From: Pseudorhodobacter sp.
GTDB taxonomy: Bacteria > Pseudomonadota > Alphaproteobacteria > Rhodobacterales > Rhodobacteraceae
DNA length: 39,390 nucleotides
Assembly (NCBI GenBank): GCA_029254215.1
Contig: JAQWYA010000063.1
Coordinates: forward strand, 1-39,390
Reading direction: 5' to 3'
The notes under the pieces are model-generated. The model was not told the DNA's origin and searched no databases. It worked only from the letters and a program-made list of their open reading frames with translations. Each line of letters opens with the position of its first letter. Position 1 is the first letter of the stretch. Below, one piece after another: positions 8,048 to 15,914 of the stretch. The position numbers and the translations under genes are program-made.

Positions 8048-9945
8048 CCACCGGTGCCCAGAGTGCCAAGGAAGTGAGAGACAAGGAGCGCAGCGCCAAG
8101 GCGGAAAGCGCCAAGGGGCAGGGGGACAAAGTCCCGCTTCTGGCAGGGCTCAGCTTTCGGTTGATGCTGGCCATGGGGCTCGCCTTGTTGCCGCTGGCCT
8201 TGCTGACCTATATCCAGACCGTCCAGACCGAGAAAGTCGCAGAAGGCCGGGCACGCGCGGCCATTCTGGGCGATACGGTGACCGCGATCGGGCCGCAAAT
8301 CGCCTCGATCCTGCGGGCGCAAAGTATTGCGGCCTCGCTGGCCTCTGCGATGCCCGTTTTGCGGCTGGACCGGGAAAGCTGCATCGACATCATGGCCGAT
8401 CTGGTGGCCCAATATGGGGGCGTTTATTCCCTGATCGCCTTCACCGAAATGGATAGGCAGATAAACTGCGCCTCGACCGGTCAAACCTATGACATGCGCG
8501 ACATCCCCTATATCGACAGCTGGCTTTTGCCGGACGTGCCGGTCATGCGCGTCAATCGGGAGGGGCCGATCTCGAACCAGTCGATCCTTGGGTTTGCCCA
8601 TCCGGTGTTTGATGCGGCGGGCAAGAAGCTGGGCATCGTCACCGTCTCTGCGCCCCATAAGGAGCTGAACGCCAGCCCGCCCGCTAACGCGGCCAGCAGC
8701 GCCGAAAGCCTGCCCTTGTCGCTGGTGACGTTCGGCGCGGACGGAGAGCCGCTGACCGCCTCGGGTGGACTGGACGGGCTGGAGGCGCTGTTGCCCATGG
8801 ATCGCCCGCTGTCCAGCTTTGTCGATCTGCCGGGGCAAAGCTTTGTAGCCCAAACCGCCGGGGGGGAGGCTCGGGCCTTTGCCGTTGTGCCTTTGGCACC
8901 GGGGTCTTTGTATGTGATGGGGTCATGGCCCGCCGACCGGCTGGACCGGGAGTTGCTGCAACTCAGGGTGCCGGCCTTCGTCTTTCCGCTTCTGATGTGG
9001 GCCGCGAGCCTGCTTGTGGCTTGGCTTGCAGCGGAAAAACAGGTGATCCGCCATGTCAAGTCGTTGCGCGAAAGCATTGTCGCCTTTGCAGGGGGGAACC
9101 GAAAGCTGCGCCCCTTGCGTCTGGAAGGCGCGGCGGTGGAGCTTTTGGACGTGGGCGAGGCCTATGAAAAGATGACCAGCGCCGTTCTGCATGACGAGGC
9201 AGAGCTGGAAAACATGCTGCATCAGAAAGAAGTGCTGCTGCGTGAGGTGCATCACAGGGTCAAGAACAACCTGCAACTGATCGCCTCGATCCTGAACATG
9301 CAACTGCGCAGCGCCCAATCGACTGAGACCAAGGACGCGATGCGCCGGGTACAGGACAGGGTTCTGAGCCTCGCCACAGTGCACCGCGAATTGTACCAGA
9401 CCTCCGGTTTGACGGATGTGCGTGCGGATGAGCTGTTTCCCCAGATCATCGGCCATATCCTGCGGATTGGCTCTGCGCCGGGGCGCCGCTTTGACGTGGA
9501 TAGCCAGATCGACGATCTGCGCCTGACCCCGGATCAGGCCGTGCCATTGGCCTTGTTCTTGACCGAAGGCATGGCCAATATCCTCAAACATGCGCCGCGC
9601 CGGTCCAAATATGTGACGATGGTCCGCTTGTCCTTGCGGCGAATGGAGGATGGTTTTGTAGAATTGAACCTCTCCAACCCGATCACGCCCGATGCCCCGC
9701 CCGGAACCGAACGCCCGATCACGCTTTTGACCTCGGACGGGTTTGGCAGCCAGCTTTTGATGGCTTTTGCCCGGCAGCTTGACGGGACGCTGGAACGGGG
9801 TGCGGAGGATAGCGAGTATCACTTGCATCTGCGCTTTCCGCTGCGCGCACTCAGCAGTGCCGAGGAACGTTCGGCCGGAGCAAGGACCGAGAACCCAGTG
9901 CCAGACATTGGCCCAGAGGCGGTGACAGACCATGACGCCCCCTGA
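8044..9945 (+). CDS. Membrane HisKA_2 sensor histidine kinase of the stress response
   Basis: A 633-residue kinase. It begins with a charged cytoplasmic tail rich in Lys and Ser, then a first membrane segment at about residues 39-57, a periplasmic sensor of about 250 residues with two cysteines, and a second membrane segment at about 312-332. A linker leads to a HisKA_2 domain with phospho-acceptor His404 (EVHHRVKNNLQL) and an HATPase domain. HisKA_2/HWE kinases such as PhyK phosphorylate PhyR, and the position right after ecfG (overlap ATGA) makes PhyR the likely partner. The sensor shows no motif I can tie to a ligand. The annotation as the PhyR kinase is inference from place and kinase class. 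Confidence 0.88.
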   Translation: MTTGAQSAKEVRDKERSAKAESAKGQGDKVPLLAGLSFRLMLAMGLALLPLALLTYIQTVQTEKVAEGRARAAILGDTVTAIGPQIASILRAQSIAASLASAMPVLRLDRESCIDIMADLVAQYGGVYSLIAFTEMDRQINCASTGQTYDMRDIPYIDSWLLPDVPVMRVNREGPISNQSILGFAHPVFDAAGKKLGIVTVSAPHKELNASPPANAASSAESLPLSLVTFGADGEPLTASGGLDGLEALLPMDRPLSSFVDLPGQSFVAQTAGGEARAFAVVPLAPGSLYVMGSWPADRLDRELLQLRVPAFVFPLLMWAASLLVAWLAAEKQVIRHVKSLRESIVAFAGGNRKLRPLRLEGAAVELLDVGEAYEKMTSAVLHDEAELENMLHQKEVLLREVHHRVKNNLQLIASILNMQLRSAQSTETKDAMRRVQDRVLSLATVHRELYQTSGLTDVRADELFPQIIGHILRIGSAPGRRFDVDSQIDDLRLTPDQAVPLALFLTEGMANILKHAPRRSKYVTMVRLSLRRMEDGFVELNLSNPITPDAPPGTERPITLLTSDGFGSQLLMAFARQLDGTLERGAEDSEYHLHLRFPLRALSSAEERSAGARTENPVPDIGPEAVTDHDAP

Positions 9946-11545
9946 AACGCTTGGCCGCACCGTCTCCGCCGGGTCGCACGACCCGGAAATCACTGCGCTG
10001 CGCTGCCTGATGACGGCAAGCGAGGCGTACCCCGCCTTAGAGCGCGCCTTTCTGGCGGCCCGGACCGAGATCAGCGCCAGTTTTCTGGTCTTTGATCTGG
10101 ATACCAAGCTCCGGACGCCAGAGGCGCTGGGCATAGGGTCGACATGGTTTGACCTGATCGCCGACACTTTGCGCAGAGGCGTGCGGTTGCGCCTTGTGCT
10201 GTCGGATTTTGACCCGGTGGCGCGGCCTGACATGCATTCGGGCAGTTGGCGCAGCCTGCGCCAATGTCTGGCTGCCGCCGAAATTGCAGGCCCGAAGGCG
10301 CGGCTGGAGGTGAAAGCCGCACTCCACCCCGCCCAGACCGGGCTTTTGCCGCGCCTCTTGTTGTGGCCCTTCATTCAAGCGCGCCTGTCGCAGATGGCAA
10401 GGACGCTCAACGCGATGCCTGCCGCCGATCGGCAGGCGATCCTGCGTGATCAGCACGCGATGGCGCGGCGGTTGGTTGGATTTGGGCCAAACGGAGCGCT
10501 GCGACCGAACTGGGCCGTTCTGCACAGGCTTTACCCCGGCACCCATCACCAGAAACTGGCCGTCTTTGACCGCAAACAGTTGTACATCGGCGGGCTTGAT
10601 CTGAACGAGCGGCGCTTTGACGATCTCGCCCATGCCCGCCCGTCAGCACAGACTTGGCATGATGTGCAGCTTTTGGTCGAAGGCCCGGTCGCGGAAAGCG
10701 CGGCGCGGCATCTGGACAGTTTTTTGACCACAGTGTCGTCGCGCGAACGGCCGCAGCGCGCGAAAGAGGCCCCGAAATCCGCGTTTCTGACCACCTTGTC
10801 GCGCCGCCGCCGGGGCAATATCGCCCATATCGGGCCAAAGACCATCTCTTCAACGCTTTATCAGCGCCATGTGTCCGCAATCGCGCGCAGCAAGGGCCTC
10901 ATCTATCTGGAAACGCAGTATTTTCGCCATGCTCCTTTGGCGCGGGCGCTGGCGCGTCACGCGCGCCTCAATCCGGATCTTGGCTTGATCCTGATGTTGC
11001 CGGGCGCGCCCGAGGAGTTGGTGTTCGAGGATCGTCGCGGGCTTGATACAAGGCTGGGCGAATGGCATCAGGCCCGCTGTCTGCGTCTGGTGCAGCGGGC
11101 CTTTGGGCCTCGGTTGTTCATCGGGGCCGCAGCGCAGCCCAAAGCCGGGGCGGCAACGGACCCCTTTGGGCGCGACCAACTCTCGGGGGCGCCGCTGATC
11201 TACATCCACGCCAAACTGTCGATTTTCGACCAGCGCGAGGCGATTGTTTCTTCTGCCAACCTTAACGGGCGCAGTTTTCGATGGGATACGGAAGCCGGGC
11301 TGCATGTGACGGACCGCGCGCATGTGACTGACATCCGACAGCGCGCGATGGCGCATTGGTTGCCCGAAGGGGCAGACCCCGCATTCTTCGCGCAAGCCAC
11401 CGCGGTGAGCCGCTGGCGAGGGCTGGCATTGTCAAATGCCGCCCGCCCGCCCGAGGCGCGCCAAGGCTTTGTCTTGCCCTATGACCTGCGCGCGGCCGAG
11501 GCTTTTGGCGTGCCGGTGCCCTTCATTCCGGCGGAAATGGTCTAG
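9932..11545 (+). CDS. Phospholipase D-like / cardiolipin synthase-family protein
   Basis: 537 residues with two HKD motifs. The first is His206-x-Lys208 in HHQKLAVFD followed by GGLDLNERRFD. The second is His426-x-Lys428 in IHAKLSIFD followed by SSANLNGRSF. No signal peptide or clear membrane segment is visible, unlike classical cardiolipin synthases. It overlaps the kinase gene by 14 bases, making it the fourth gene of the nepR operon and thus under EcfG. Likely roles are phosphatidyl transfer or phospholipid hydrolysis during stress. The substrate is not known. A stand-alone PLDc_N membrane protein is encoded just downstream on the other strand. Confidence 0.85.
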   Translation: MTPPETLGRTVSAGSHDPEITALRCLMTASEAYPALERAFLAARTEISASFLVFDLDTKLRTPEALGIGSTWFDLIADTLRRGVRLRLVLSDFDPVARPDMHSGSWRSLRQCLAAAEIAGPKARLEVKAALHPAQTGLLPRLLLWPFIQARLSQMARTLNAMPAADRQAILRDQHAMARRLVGFGPNGALRPNWAVLHRLYPGTHHQKLAVFDRKQLYIGGLDLNERRFDDLAHARPSAQTWHDVQLLVEGPVAESAARHLDSFLTTVSSRERPQRAKEAPKSAFLTTLSRRRRGNIAHIGPKTISSTLYQRHVSAIARSKGLIYLETQYFRHAPLARALARHARLNPDLGLILMLPGAPEELVFEDRRGLDTRLGEWHQARCLRLVQRAFGPRLFIGAAAQPKAGAATDPFGRDQLSGAPLIYIHAKLSIFDQREAIVSSANLNGRSFRWDTEAGLHVTDRAHVTDIRQRAMAHWLPEGADPAFFAQATAVSRWRGLALSNAARPPEARQGFVLPYDLRAAEAFGVPVPFIPAEMV

Positions 11546-11625
11546 CCCCTGCCAATCCCGACAGACCTGAACCGGGCGGTCGGGCTACAGCGTCGGAAAC
11601 GCCTGCGCTCTGCCGGAGAGGCTTG

Positions 11626-11829
11626 TCAGATGCGGCCTTGACGGGCGCGCGGCCCCAAAAACAACCAAAGCACAAAGCCCAAGACCGGCAGAAAGATGAT
11701 CAGCAAGGCCCAGATCACTTTGCTGCCCGTCGAGGCGGACGACCCGAAAACCGAGATTAGCGCCCAAAGATCAAGGGCCAGAATGATCAGGCCACCAAAG
11801 CCTGAGAGGTGAAACATATTCATCTGCAT
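11626..11829 (-). CDS. Small PLDc_N-domain membrane protein
   Basis: A 67-residue protein with two hydrophobic helices (about residues 10-29 and 38-58) and the ending FLGPRARQGRI. This matches the PLDc_N domain that anchors cardiolipin synthases at their N-terminus. GGAGA lies 7 bases before the ATG at 11829; longer readings of this frame have no ribosome site. It converges with the soluble PLD-like gene, which lacks such an anchor, so the two could be the separated halves of one membrane enzyme. A weak EcfG-like promoter is upstream at 11907-11882. Confidence 0.75.
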   Translation of the reverse strand: MQMNMFHLSGFGGLIILALDLWALISVFGSSASTGSKVIWALLIIFLPVLGFVLWLFLGPRARQGRI

Positions 11830-11881
11830 TCGCGTCTCCTTCTTCCCGGCGGGCAGGATGCGCAGCCGTTCCTGAGAAGGT

Positions 11882-11907
11882 AATGCGCAAAGGCATCTCT
11901 CAGTTCC
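11882..11907 (-). promoter_or_regulatory. Weak EcfG-like promoter before the PLDc_N gene
   Basis: On the minus strand GGAAC (11907-11903), 17 bases, then CATT (11885-11882). The -35 is perfect and the -10 has one mismatch to CGTT. It lies about 55 bases before the ATG. Confidence 0.4.
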
Positions 11908-12047
11908 ATGATCTGGCGCAAAATCTACATTCTTCCGATTTGGGCCCGACTTGCGCAGGGGGGGGCAGGCCGCCGGCACAAAAATGCCTGGGCTTGGGAC
12001 GCGGAGGCCGAAGGACGCCCGCAAAAGGGCAAAGCGGTTCGCCCATG

Positions 12048-12072
12048 GGAACCCTTTTTCGCCGACCGCGTT
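12048..12072 (+). promoter_or_regulatory. EcfG-type promoter before the DUF1328 gene
   Basis: GGAAC (12048-12052), 16 bases, CGTT (12069-12072): a full match to the EcfG consensus. It ends 46 bases before the ATG at 12119. The rest of the 289-base gap from 11830 shows no gene. Confidence 0.75.
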
Positions 12073-12118
12073 GTTTTGGCATCTGCGCTTTGGCGCCTCA
12101 TTGAAAAAGGAGTTTCCC

Positions 12119-12292
12119 ATGCTTGGTTGGGCCCTGACGTTTCTGATCGTGGCACTTGTTGCAGCCGTTCTAGGCTTTGGCGGGATTGCGGGGGCCTCGG
12201 CCTCGATCGCGCAAATCCTGTTCTTTGTCTTCGTGCTTTTGTTCATCGTGGCGATGGTTGCCCGTGCGGTGCGGGGCAAGCCGCCGCTGTGA
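12119..12292 (+). CDS. DUF1328 small membrane protein
   Basis: A 57-residue DUF1328/YtjA-like protein with two membrane helices (about residues 3-22 and 30-49) and a short basic tail. The pattern [22 protein letters not shown] is shown here only in outline: an N-terminal MLGWA, a central LGFGGIAG, and the tail RGKPPL. AAAAAGGAG lies just upstream of the ATG. The function of the family is unknown; members are often stress induced, and here a perfect EcfG promoter precedes it. A terminator follows at once, so it is a single-gene unit. Confidence 0.85.
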   Translation: MLGWALTFLIVALVAAVLGFGGIAGASASIAQILFFVFVLLFIVAMVARAVRGKPPL

Positions 12293-12321
12293 TCGCAGAG
12301 TGAAGATAAAATCTCAAGAAC

Positions 12322-12352
12322 GCCTGCCAAGCTTTTGTTTGGCGGGCTTTTT
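12322..12352 (+). terminator. Terminator after the DUF1328 gene
   Basis: GCCTGCCAA (12322-12330) pairs with TTGGCGGGC (12339-12347) with one G-T pair, followed by five T. It stands between the ends of two convergent genes. Confidence 0.8.
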
Positions 12353-12369
12353 ACGCGTTTCGCGCAGGC

Positions 12370-13020
12370 TTACCCGACGGGCTTGATCAGCTCGCGCAGC
12401 AGCTTGGCGCGGATCGCGCGGGGGTAGTCGCTAAGGCCGCGGGCGGTAATCACAAAGCCGTCCTTCGTTATGACCCAGTTGCGGTAAAAGGACGAAATCG
12501 GCGCAGAAGCCCCCATATCTTCGATAGCAATCGCGTTGATCTCGATCCCTTTGCGCTGCGCCTCAGATCGCGCCTGCCCGACGGTGAAACCCGCATTTTC
12601 AGGCCCGTCCCCGGACACATCAATCACTTTGCGGCGGCAATCGCCCACGGCTTCGAACTGCGGGATCGCGAAGGACAACGCCTCACCCACGGCGGTATCG
12701 GAGCCGGTGAAGGCACGGGGCAGGGTGGCCACCCGCTGCTGAAAGGCGTCAAGTGCGCGGGCTGAGAGCATCCGCTGCCAAGGGATCACCATCTCTTGCC
12801 GCCCAAGGCCCGACCATTGCAAAACCGAAAGCGCCACCTGATCGCGCAGCAGAACCTCTGCGATTTCAGGGGTTTGTAATGCCGCTGCCAAACCTTGGAC
12901 CTGCAGGGCATATTCGCCCCGGTCAATCGAGCCTGAAACATCAATCGCCAGCAGCAGCGCCGTTTCGCAAGCGGCGGCAGGGCTTGTCAGGCAGATGGAA
13001 AGGGCAAGGGCGCGGAACAT
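12370..13020 (-). CDS. DUF1194 von Willebrand factor A-like secreted protein
   Basis: A 216-residue protein starting at the ATG at 13020, with a signal peptide (FRALALSICLTSPAAA, cut near residue 17). The metal-ion site DxSxS is present as DVSGS (27-31), with later GSDTAVGEAL and VIDVSGDG elements, so the MIDAS is intact. DUF1194 proteins are periplasmic; their role is unknown. An in-frame TTG at 13062 would give 14 more residues but would spoil the signal peptide. No strong ribosome site is visible. The gene lies just past the 3' end of the tmRNA gene on the same strand. Confidence 0.85.
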   Translation of the reverse strand: MFRALALSICLTSPAAACETALLLAIDVSGSIDRGEYALQVQGLAAALQTPEIAEVLLRDQVALSVLQWSGLGRQEMVIPWQRMLSARALDAFQQRVATLPRAFTGSDTAVGEALSFAIPQFEAVGDCRRKVIDVSGDGPENAGFTVGQARSEAQRKGIEINAIAIEDMGASAPISSFYRNWVITKDGFVITARGLSDYPRAIRAKLLRELIKPVG

Positions 13021-13099
13021 AGGCCATAGTGCGATGGCAAACCGCCTTCGGCAATATGCCAAAGCGGCGATTGCGGCACGATCACGCGGTGTTCATCGG

Positions 13100-13424
13100 C
13101 TTGGGAAAGTGCAGGTTTCTGTTGCCAGGTACCTGCGAACCCCGCCTTACACTGCTAGGTGCAAGGGCTTAATTTTCGATAGATCCGACTGCTTACGCAG
13201 CCATTGCCATCGGAGCACGGTTGTCATTTGCAACTGTACGATTTGCACCGATAACGGTAGTAGCTCACCGAGCGAAAGCTGGCCCCTTTAGACGTTCGTC
13301 GATCCTATTTCGGCCCCCTCCGCCTCAAATGAAGGAGTGTTGGTGGAGCCGCCGGGTACCGCCCCCGGGTCCGATCCGCTTATTACGGGTGCGTTTATCG
13401 CCATAGTCCGGGCGAACCCGAACA
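13100..13424 (-). ncRNA. ssrA: Two-piece (circularly permuted) tmRNA
   Basis: On the minus strand the acceptor piece comes first and ends GGCTCCACCA at 13350-13341. A 23-base intervening segment follows, then the coding piece starts GGGGCCG at 13317. GGGGCCG pairs with CGGCTCC as a 7-bp acceptor stem with a G-U pair at the third position, the alanine identity element. The T-arm-like stem is CCGGG/CCCGG. The tag frame at 13231-13193 reads ANDNRAPMAMAA and stops with TAA. This permuted order is the alphaproteobacterial form. The outer ends are estimated from the promoter and from the last hairpin near 13110. A hairpin at 13042-13067 followed by TTT may end transcription. Confidence 0.92.
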
Positions 13425-13429
13425 AGACC

Positions 13430-13458
13430 AATATAAGAGCCGGCCCGCCGGGCCGCAA
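13430..13458 (-). promoter_or_regulatory. Promoter of ssrA
   Basis: On the minus strand TTGCGG (13458-13453), a 17-base spacer and TATATT (13435-13430). This predicts a start near 13423, which would make the acceptor piece about 80 bases long, as is usual. Confidence 0.6.
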
Positions 13459-13504
13459 GGCCGGACAGGAAAACGGCCAGCGAATGCCCTCGATTTTCAA
13501 AACT

Positions 13505-13517
13505 GGACAAATTGTCC
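13505..13517. promoter_or_regulatory. Operator-like palindrome GGACA-N3-TGTCC before tupB
   Basis: GGACAAATTGTCC, preceded by AACT and followed by CTA. The same core with the same left flank (AACTGGACA) recurs at 22804-22816 before the formate dehydrogenase operon. A half site TTTGTCC follows at 13542-13548, 31 bases on, inside a hairpin with arms CCCCAA/TTGGGG (13536-13557). Confidence 0.6.
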
Positions 13518-13625
13518 CTATCAAAAGGGCCATTTCCCCAATTTGTCCGTTTTGGGGGGCAAAACACGGTGCTAGAAGGGCGCTGACCGCGACGGTCACG
13601 CAGGAAAGCCGGAGCCTCCCTTGTT

Positions 13626-14330
13626 ATGAACGATATTTTGCAAGGTCTTTCGCAGGCGGCGCAGCTGGTGATCACGGGCGATGCGGATCTGGTGGAGATC
13701 ACGGCGCTTTCCTTACAGGTGAGCCTTGGGGCCACGGTCATTGCCTCGGTCATCGGATTGCCGCTGGGGGCGTGGCTGGCCGTGAACCGCTTTCGTGCGC
13801 GGCGCTTTGTGATTGCGCTTCTCAATGCTTTCATGGGCTTGCCCCCGGTTGTGGTGGGGCTGATTGTCTATGTGCTGTTTTCACGCTCCGGCCCATTCGG
13901 GGTCTTGGGGCTTTTGTTCACGCCGACGGCCATGGTGATCGCGCAGGTCATCATCATCACGCCGATCATCGCCTCGGTCGCGCATCAGGCGATCCGGGAG
14001 CTTTGGGCCGATTATCATGACCTGCTGATCTCGTTGAACGCGACGCGCGGTCAGCGGATCCGCACTTTGCTTTGGGATGGTCGGCGGGCCTTGATGACCG
14101 CGTCACTCGCCGGGTTCGGTCGCGCGATTGGTGAGGTGGGCGCGATCATGATCGTGGGCGGCAACATTGACCACGCGACGCGGGTGCTGACCACGGCCAT
14201 CGCGCTGGAAACCGGGAAGGGAGAATTCGGGATGGCGCTGGCCCTTGGCTTTGTGCTGATCGCGGTGGCGGTTCTGGTTAATCTTGGTGTGCATTTCCTG
14301 TCTCGGACGGAAAGGGGCAGCAGATGGTAA
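13626..14330 (+). CDS. tupB: Tungstate ABC transporter permease TupB
   Basis: A 234-residue permease of the binding-protein-dependent type with about five membrane segments. The cytoplasmic EAA-like loop is around AGFGRAIGEVGAIMIVGGN (about residues 160-178). The arrangement permease, ATPase, binding protein and the TupA type of binding protein point to tungstate over molybdate or sulfate. It overlaps tupC by 7 bases. The operator-like palindrome at 13505 lies 109 bases upstream. Its formate dehydrogenase neighbour would be the main tungsten or molybdenum user. Confidence 0.87.
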   Translation: MNDILQGLSQAAQLVITGDADLVEITALSLQVSLGATVIASVIGLPLGAWLAVNRFRARRFVIALLNAFMGLPPVVVGLIVYVLFSRSGPFGVLGLLFTPTAMVIAQVIIITPIIASVAHQAIRELWADYHDLLISLNATRGQRIRTLLWDGRRALMTASLAGFGRAIGEVGAIMIVGGNIDHATRVLTTAIALETGKGEFGMALALGFVLIAVAVLVNLGVHFLSRTERGSRW

Positions 14331-15040
14331 GCTCCATTCTTCCGCTGAAGATCGAGGCTGTCACCGTCCGGCGCGGGGGGCGGCAGATCCTTGGGCCGAT
14401 CGACTGGGTGTTGGACGGGCAGGGCCTCACAATTTTGATGGGGCCGAACGGGTCGGGCAAAACGACGTTTCTGCGGGTGATGCACGGGTTGGAACGGGTG
14501 GGACGGGGCCAGATTGCGTGGAACGCTGCCGCAGGCGATGTGCGCGCGCGGCAGGCCTTCGTGTTCCAGACCCCGATCATGATGCGCCGGAGCGTGCTTG
14601 ACAGCATTGCCTATCCGCTGCTGCTTGATGGCGTGGCGCGCCAGAAGGCCATGACAGAGGCGGAGGCCCTTGCGGCGCAAATGGGGCTTGGCGGGCTGCT
14701 GAACCAACCCGCGCAGGCCATTTCCGGCGGAGAGAAGCAAAAGCTGGCCCTCGCCCGCGCCTTGATCCGCGCGCCTGATGTTCTGTTTCTGGATGAGCCT
14801 TGCGCCAATCTGGATGGCCGCGCCACCAAAGAGATCGAGCGCATCCTGACAGAGGTTCGCGCCGGCGGCACCCGGATCGTGATGTCTACCCATGATATCG
14901 GGCAGGCCCGCAGGCTTGCCGATGACATTCTGTTTTTACACCACGGACGCCTGATTGAGACCGGCCCGAAAGCCGCTTTCTTTGAAGCGCCCAAAACCCC
15001 CGAAGCCACAGCACATCTGAACGGAGATCTGATCCCATGA
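14324..15040 (+). CDS. tupC: Tungstate ABC transporter ATP-binding protein TupC
   Basis: A 238-residue ABC ATPase. Walker A is GPNGSGKTT (residues 40-48), the signature is ISGGEKQKLALARAL, Walker B is LFLDEP, and the switch histidine lies in STHD. No regulatory TOBE domain follows the ATPase core, as is usual for TupC. It overlaps both tupB and tupA, so all three are translated together. Confidence 0.88.
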   Translation: MVSSILPLKIEAVTVRRGGRQILGPIDWVLDGQGLTILMGPNGSGKTTFLRVMHGLERVGRGQIAWNAAAGDVRARQAFVFQTPIMMRRSVLDSIAYPLLLDGVARQKAMTEAEALAAQMGLGGLLNQPAQAISGGEKQKLALARALIRAPDVLFLDEPCANLDGRATKEIERILTEVRAGGTRIVMSTHDIGQARRLADDILFLHHGRLIETGPKAAFFEAPKTPEATAHLNGDLIP

Positions 15041-15840
15041 AACTGACATCTCTGGCCCTGATCACGGGCCTTGCCCTTGCCCCAATCGCGGCTCAGGCTG
15101 AAATCCTGCGCCTCTCGGTCACAACCTCTTTTGCCAATTCGGGGCTTGCCGAGGTGCTGCTGCCCGAGATTCAGAAAGACACCGGAATTGCGGTGGAGTT
15201 GTTGATCGTTGGCACGGGGCAGGCGCTGGCGCTTGGGGCTGCGGGCGATGTGGATGCGGTTCTGGTCCATTCGCGCGCCGCAGAGGAAAAATGGCTGGCA
15301 GAGGGGAATGGCACCCATCGCCGTGAGATCATGTACAATGACTTCGTGATCGTCGGCCCCGCCGCTGACCCGGCTGCAACCGCACAGACCAGCTTGGCGA
15401 CCGAGGCTTTTGCCAAAATCGCTGACACGCAATCAGCCTTCGTTAGCCGGGGTGATGACAGCGGCACCCATAAGATGGAGCTGGCGCTTTGGGCCTCGGC
15501 CGGGGTGGAACCGGCGGGCGATTGGTATCGGGCTGTCGGGCAGGGCATGGGGGCTGCGCTGAACACCGCCGCCGGGATGGATGCCTATATTCTGGCAGAT
15601 CGGGCAAGCTGGCTCAACTTCGGCAATAAGGCGGGTCTTGCGATCACCTTTGAGGGCGATCCTTCCTTGTTCAACCAATATGCCTACCTGCCGGTCAACC
15701 CGGCCAAACATCCCCATGTGAAAGCCGAAGCCGCGCAGAAGTTGGAAGACTGGCTGACAAGCCCCCGCGCGAAAGACTTGATCGAAGGGTATAAGATCGC
15801 CGATCAGCAGCTTTTCGTGTTCAACGCGACTGACAAGTGA
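15037..15840 (+). CDS. tupA: Tungstate-binding periplasmic protein TupA
   Basis: A 267-residue extracytoplasmic binding protein with a signal peptide (cut after AQA, residue 22). The oxyanion-binding segment VTTSFANSGL (about residues 28-37) matches the TTTS-type motif of TupA, and FVSRGDDSGTHKMEL follows in the second lobe. TupA proteins bind tungstate very tightly and prefer it over molybdate. It ends the operon and is followed by a strong terminator. The choice of tungstate over molybdate is by family. Confidence 0.88.
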   Translation: MKLTSLALITGLALAPIAAQAEILRLSVTTSFANSGLAEVLLPEIQKDTGIAVELLIVGTGQALALGAAGDVDAVLVHSRAAEEKWLAEGNGTHRREIMYNDFVIVGPAADPAATAQTSLATEAFAKIADTQSAFVSRGDDSGTHKMELALWASAGVEPAGDWYRAVGQGMGAALNTAAGMDAYILADRASWLNFGNKAGLAITFEGDPSLFNQYAYLPVNPAKHPHVKAEAAQKLEDWLTSPRAKDLIEGYKIADQQLFVFNATDK

Positions 15841-15849
15841 TGACAAGCG

Positions 15850-15872
15850 GGGGGCCTGTGCCCCCTGTTTTT
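15850..15872 (+). terminator. Terminator of tupBCA
   Basis: GGGGGC (15850-15855), loop CTGT, GCCCCC (15860-15865), then TGTTTTT. Confidence 0.85.
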
Positions 15873-15914
15873 CACACCCGATTATTGTAATGCACTTGAT
15901 CTAGTACAATTGTT

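Noticed and set aside
13351-13470. A tRNA or a riboswitch for the tup operon in the GC-rich part upstream of tupB
   Set aside because: The structured sequence is the acceptor piece and promoter of the minus-strand tmRNA and is complete as such.
15884-15910. ATTGTA...TACAAT inverted repeat between tupA and the aminotransferase
   Set aside because: Short arms, no T tract, located between two gene ends; no clear function.
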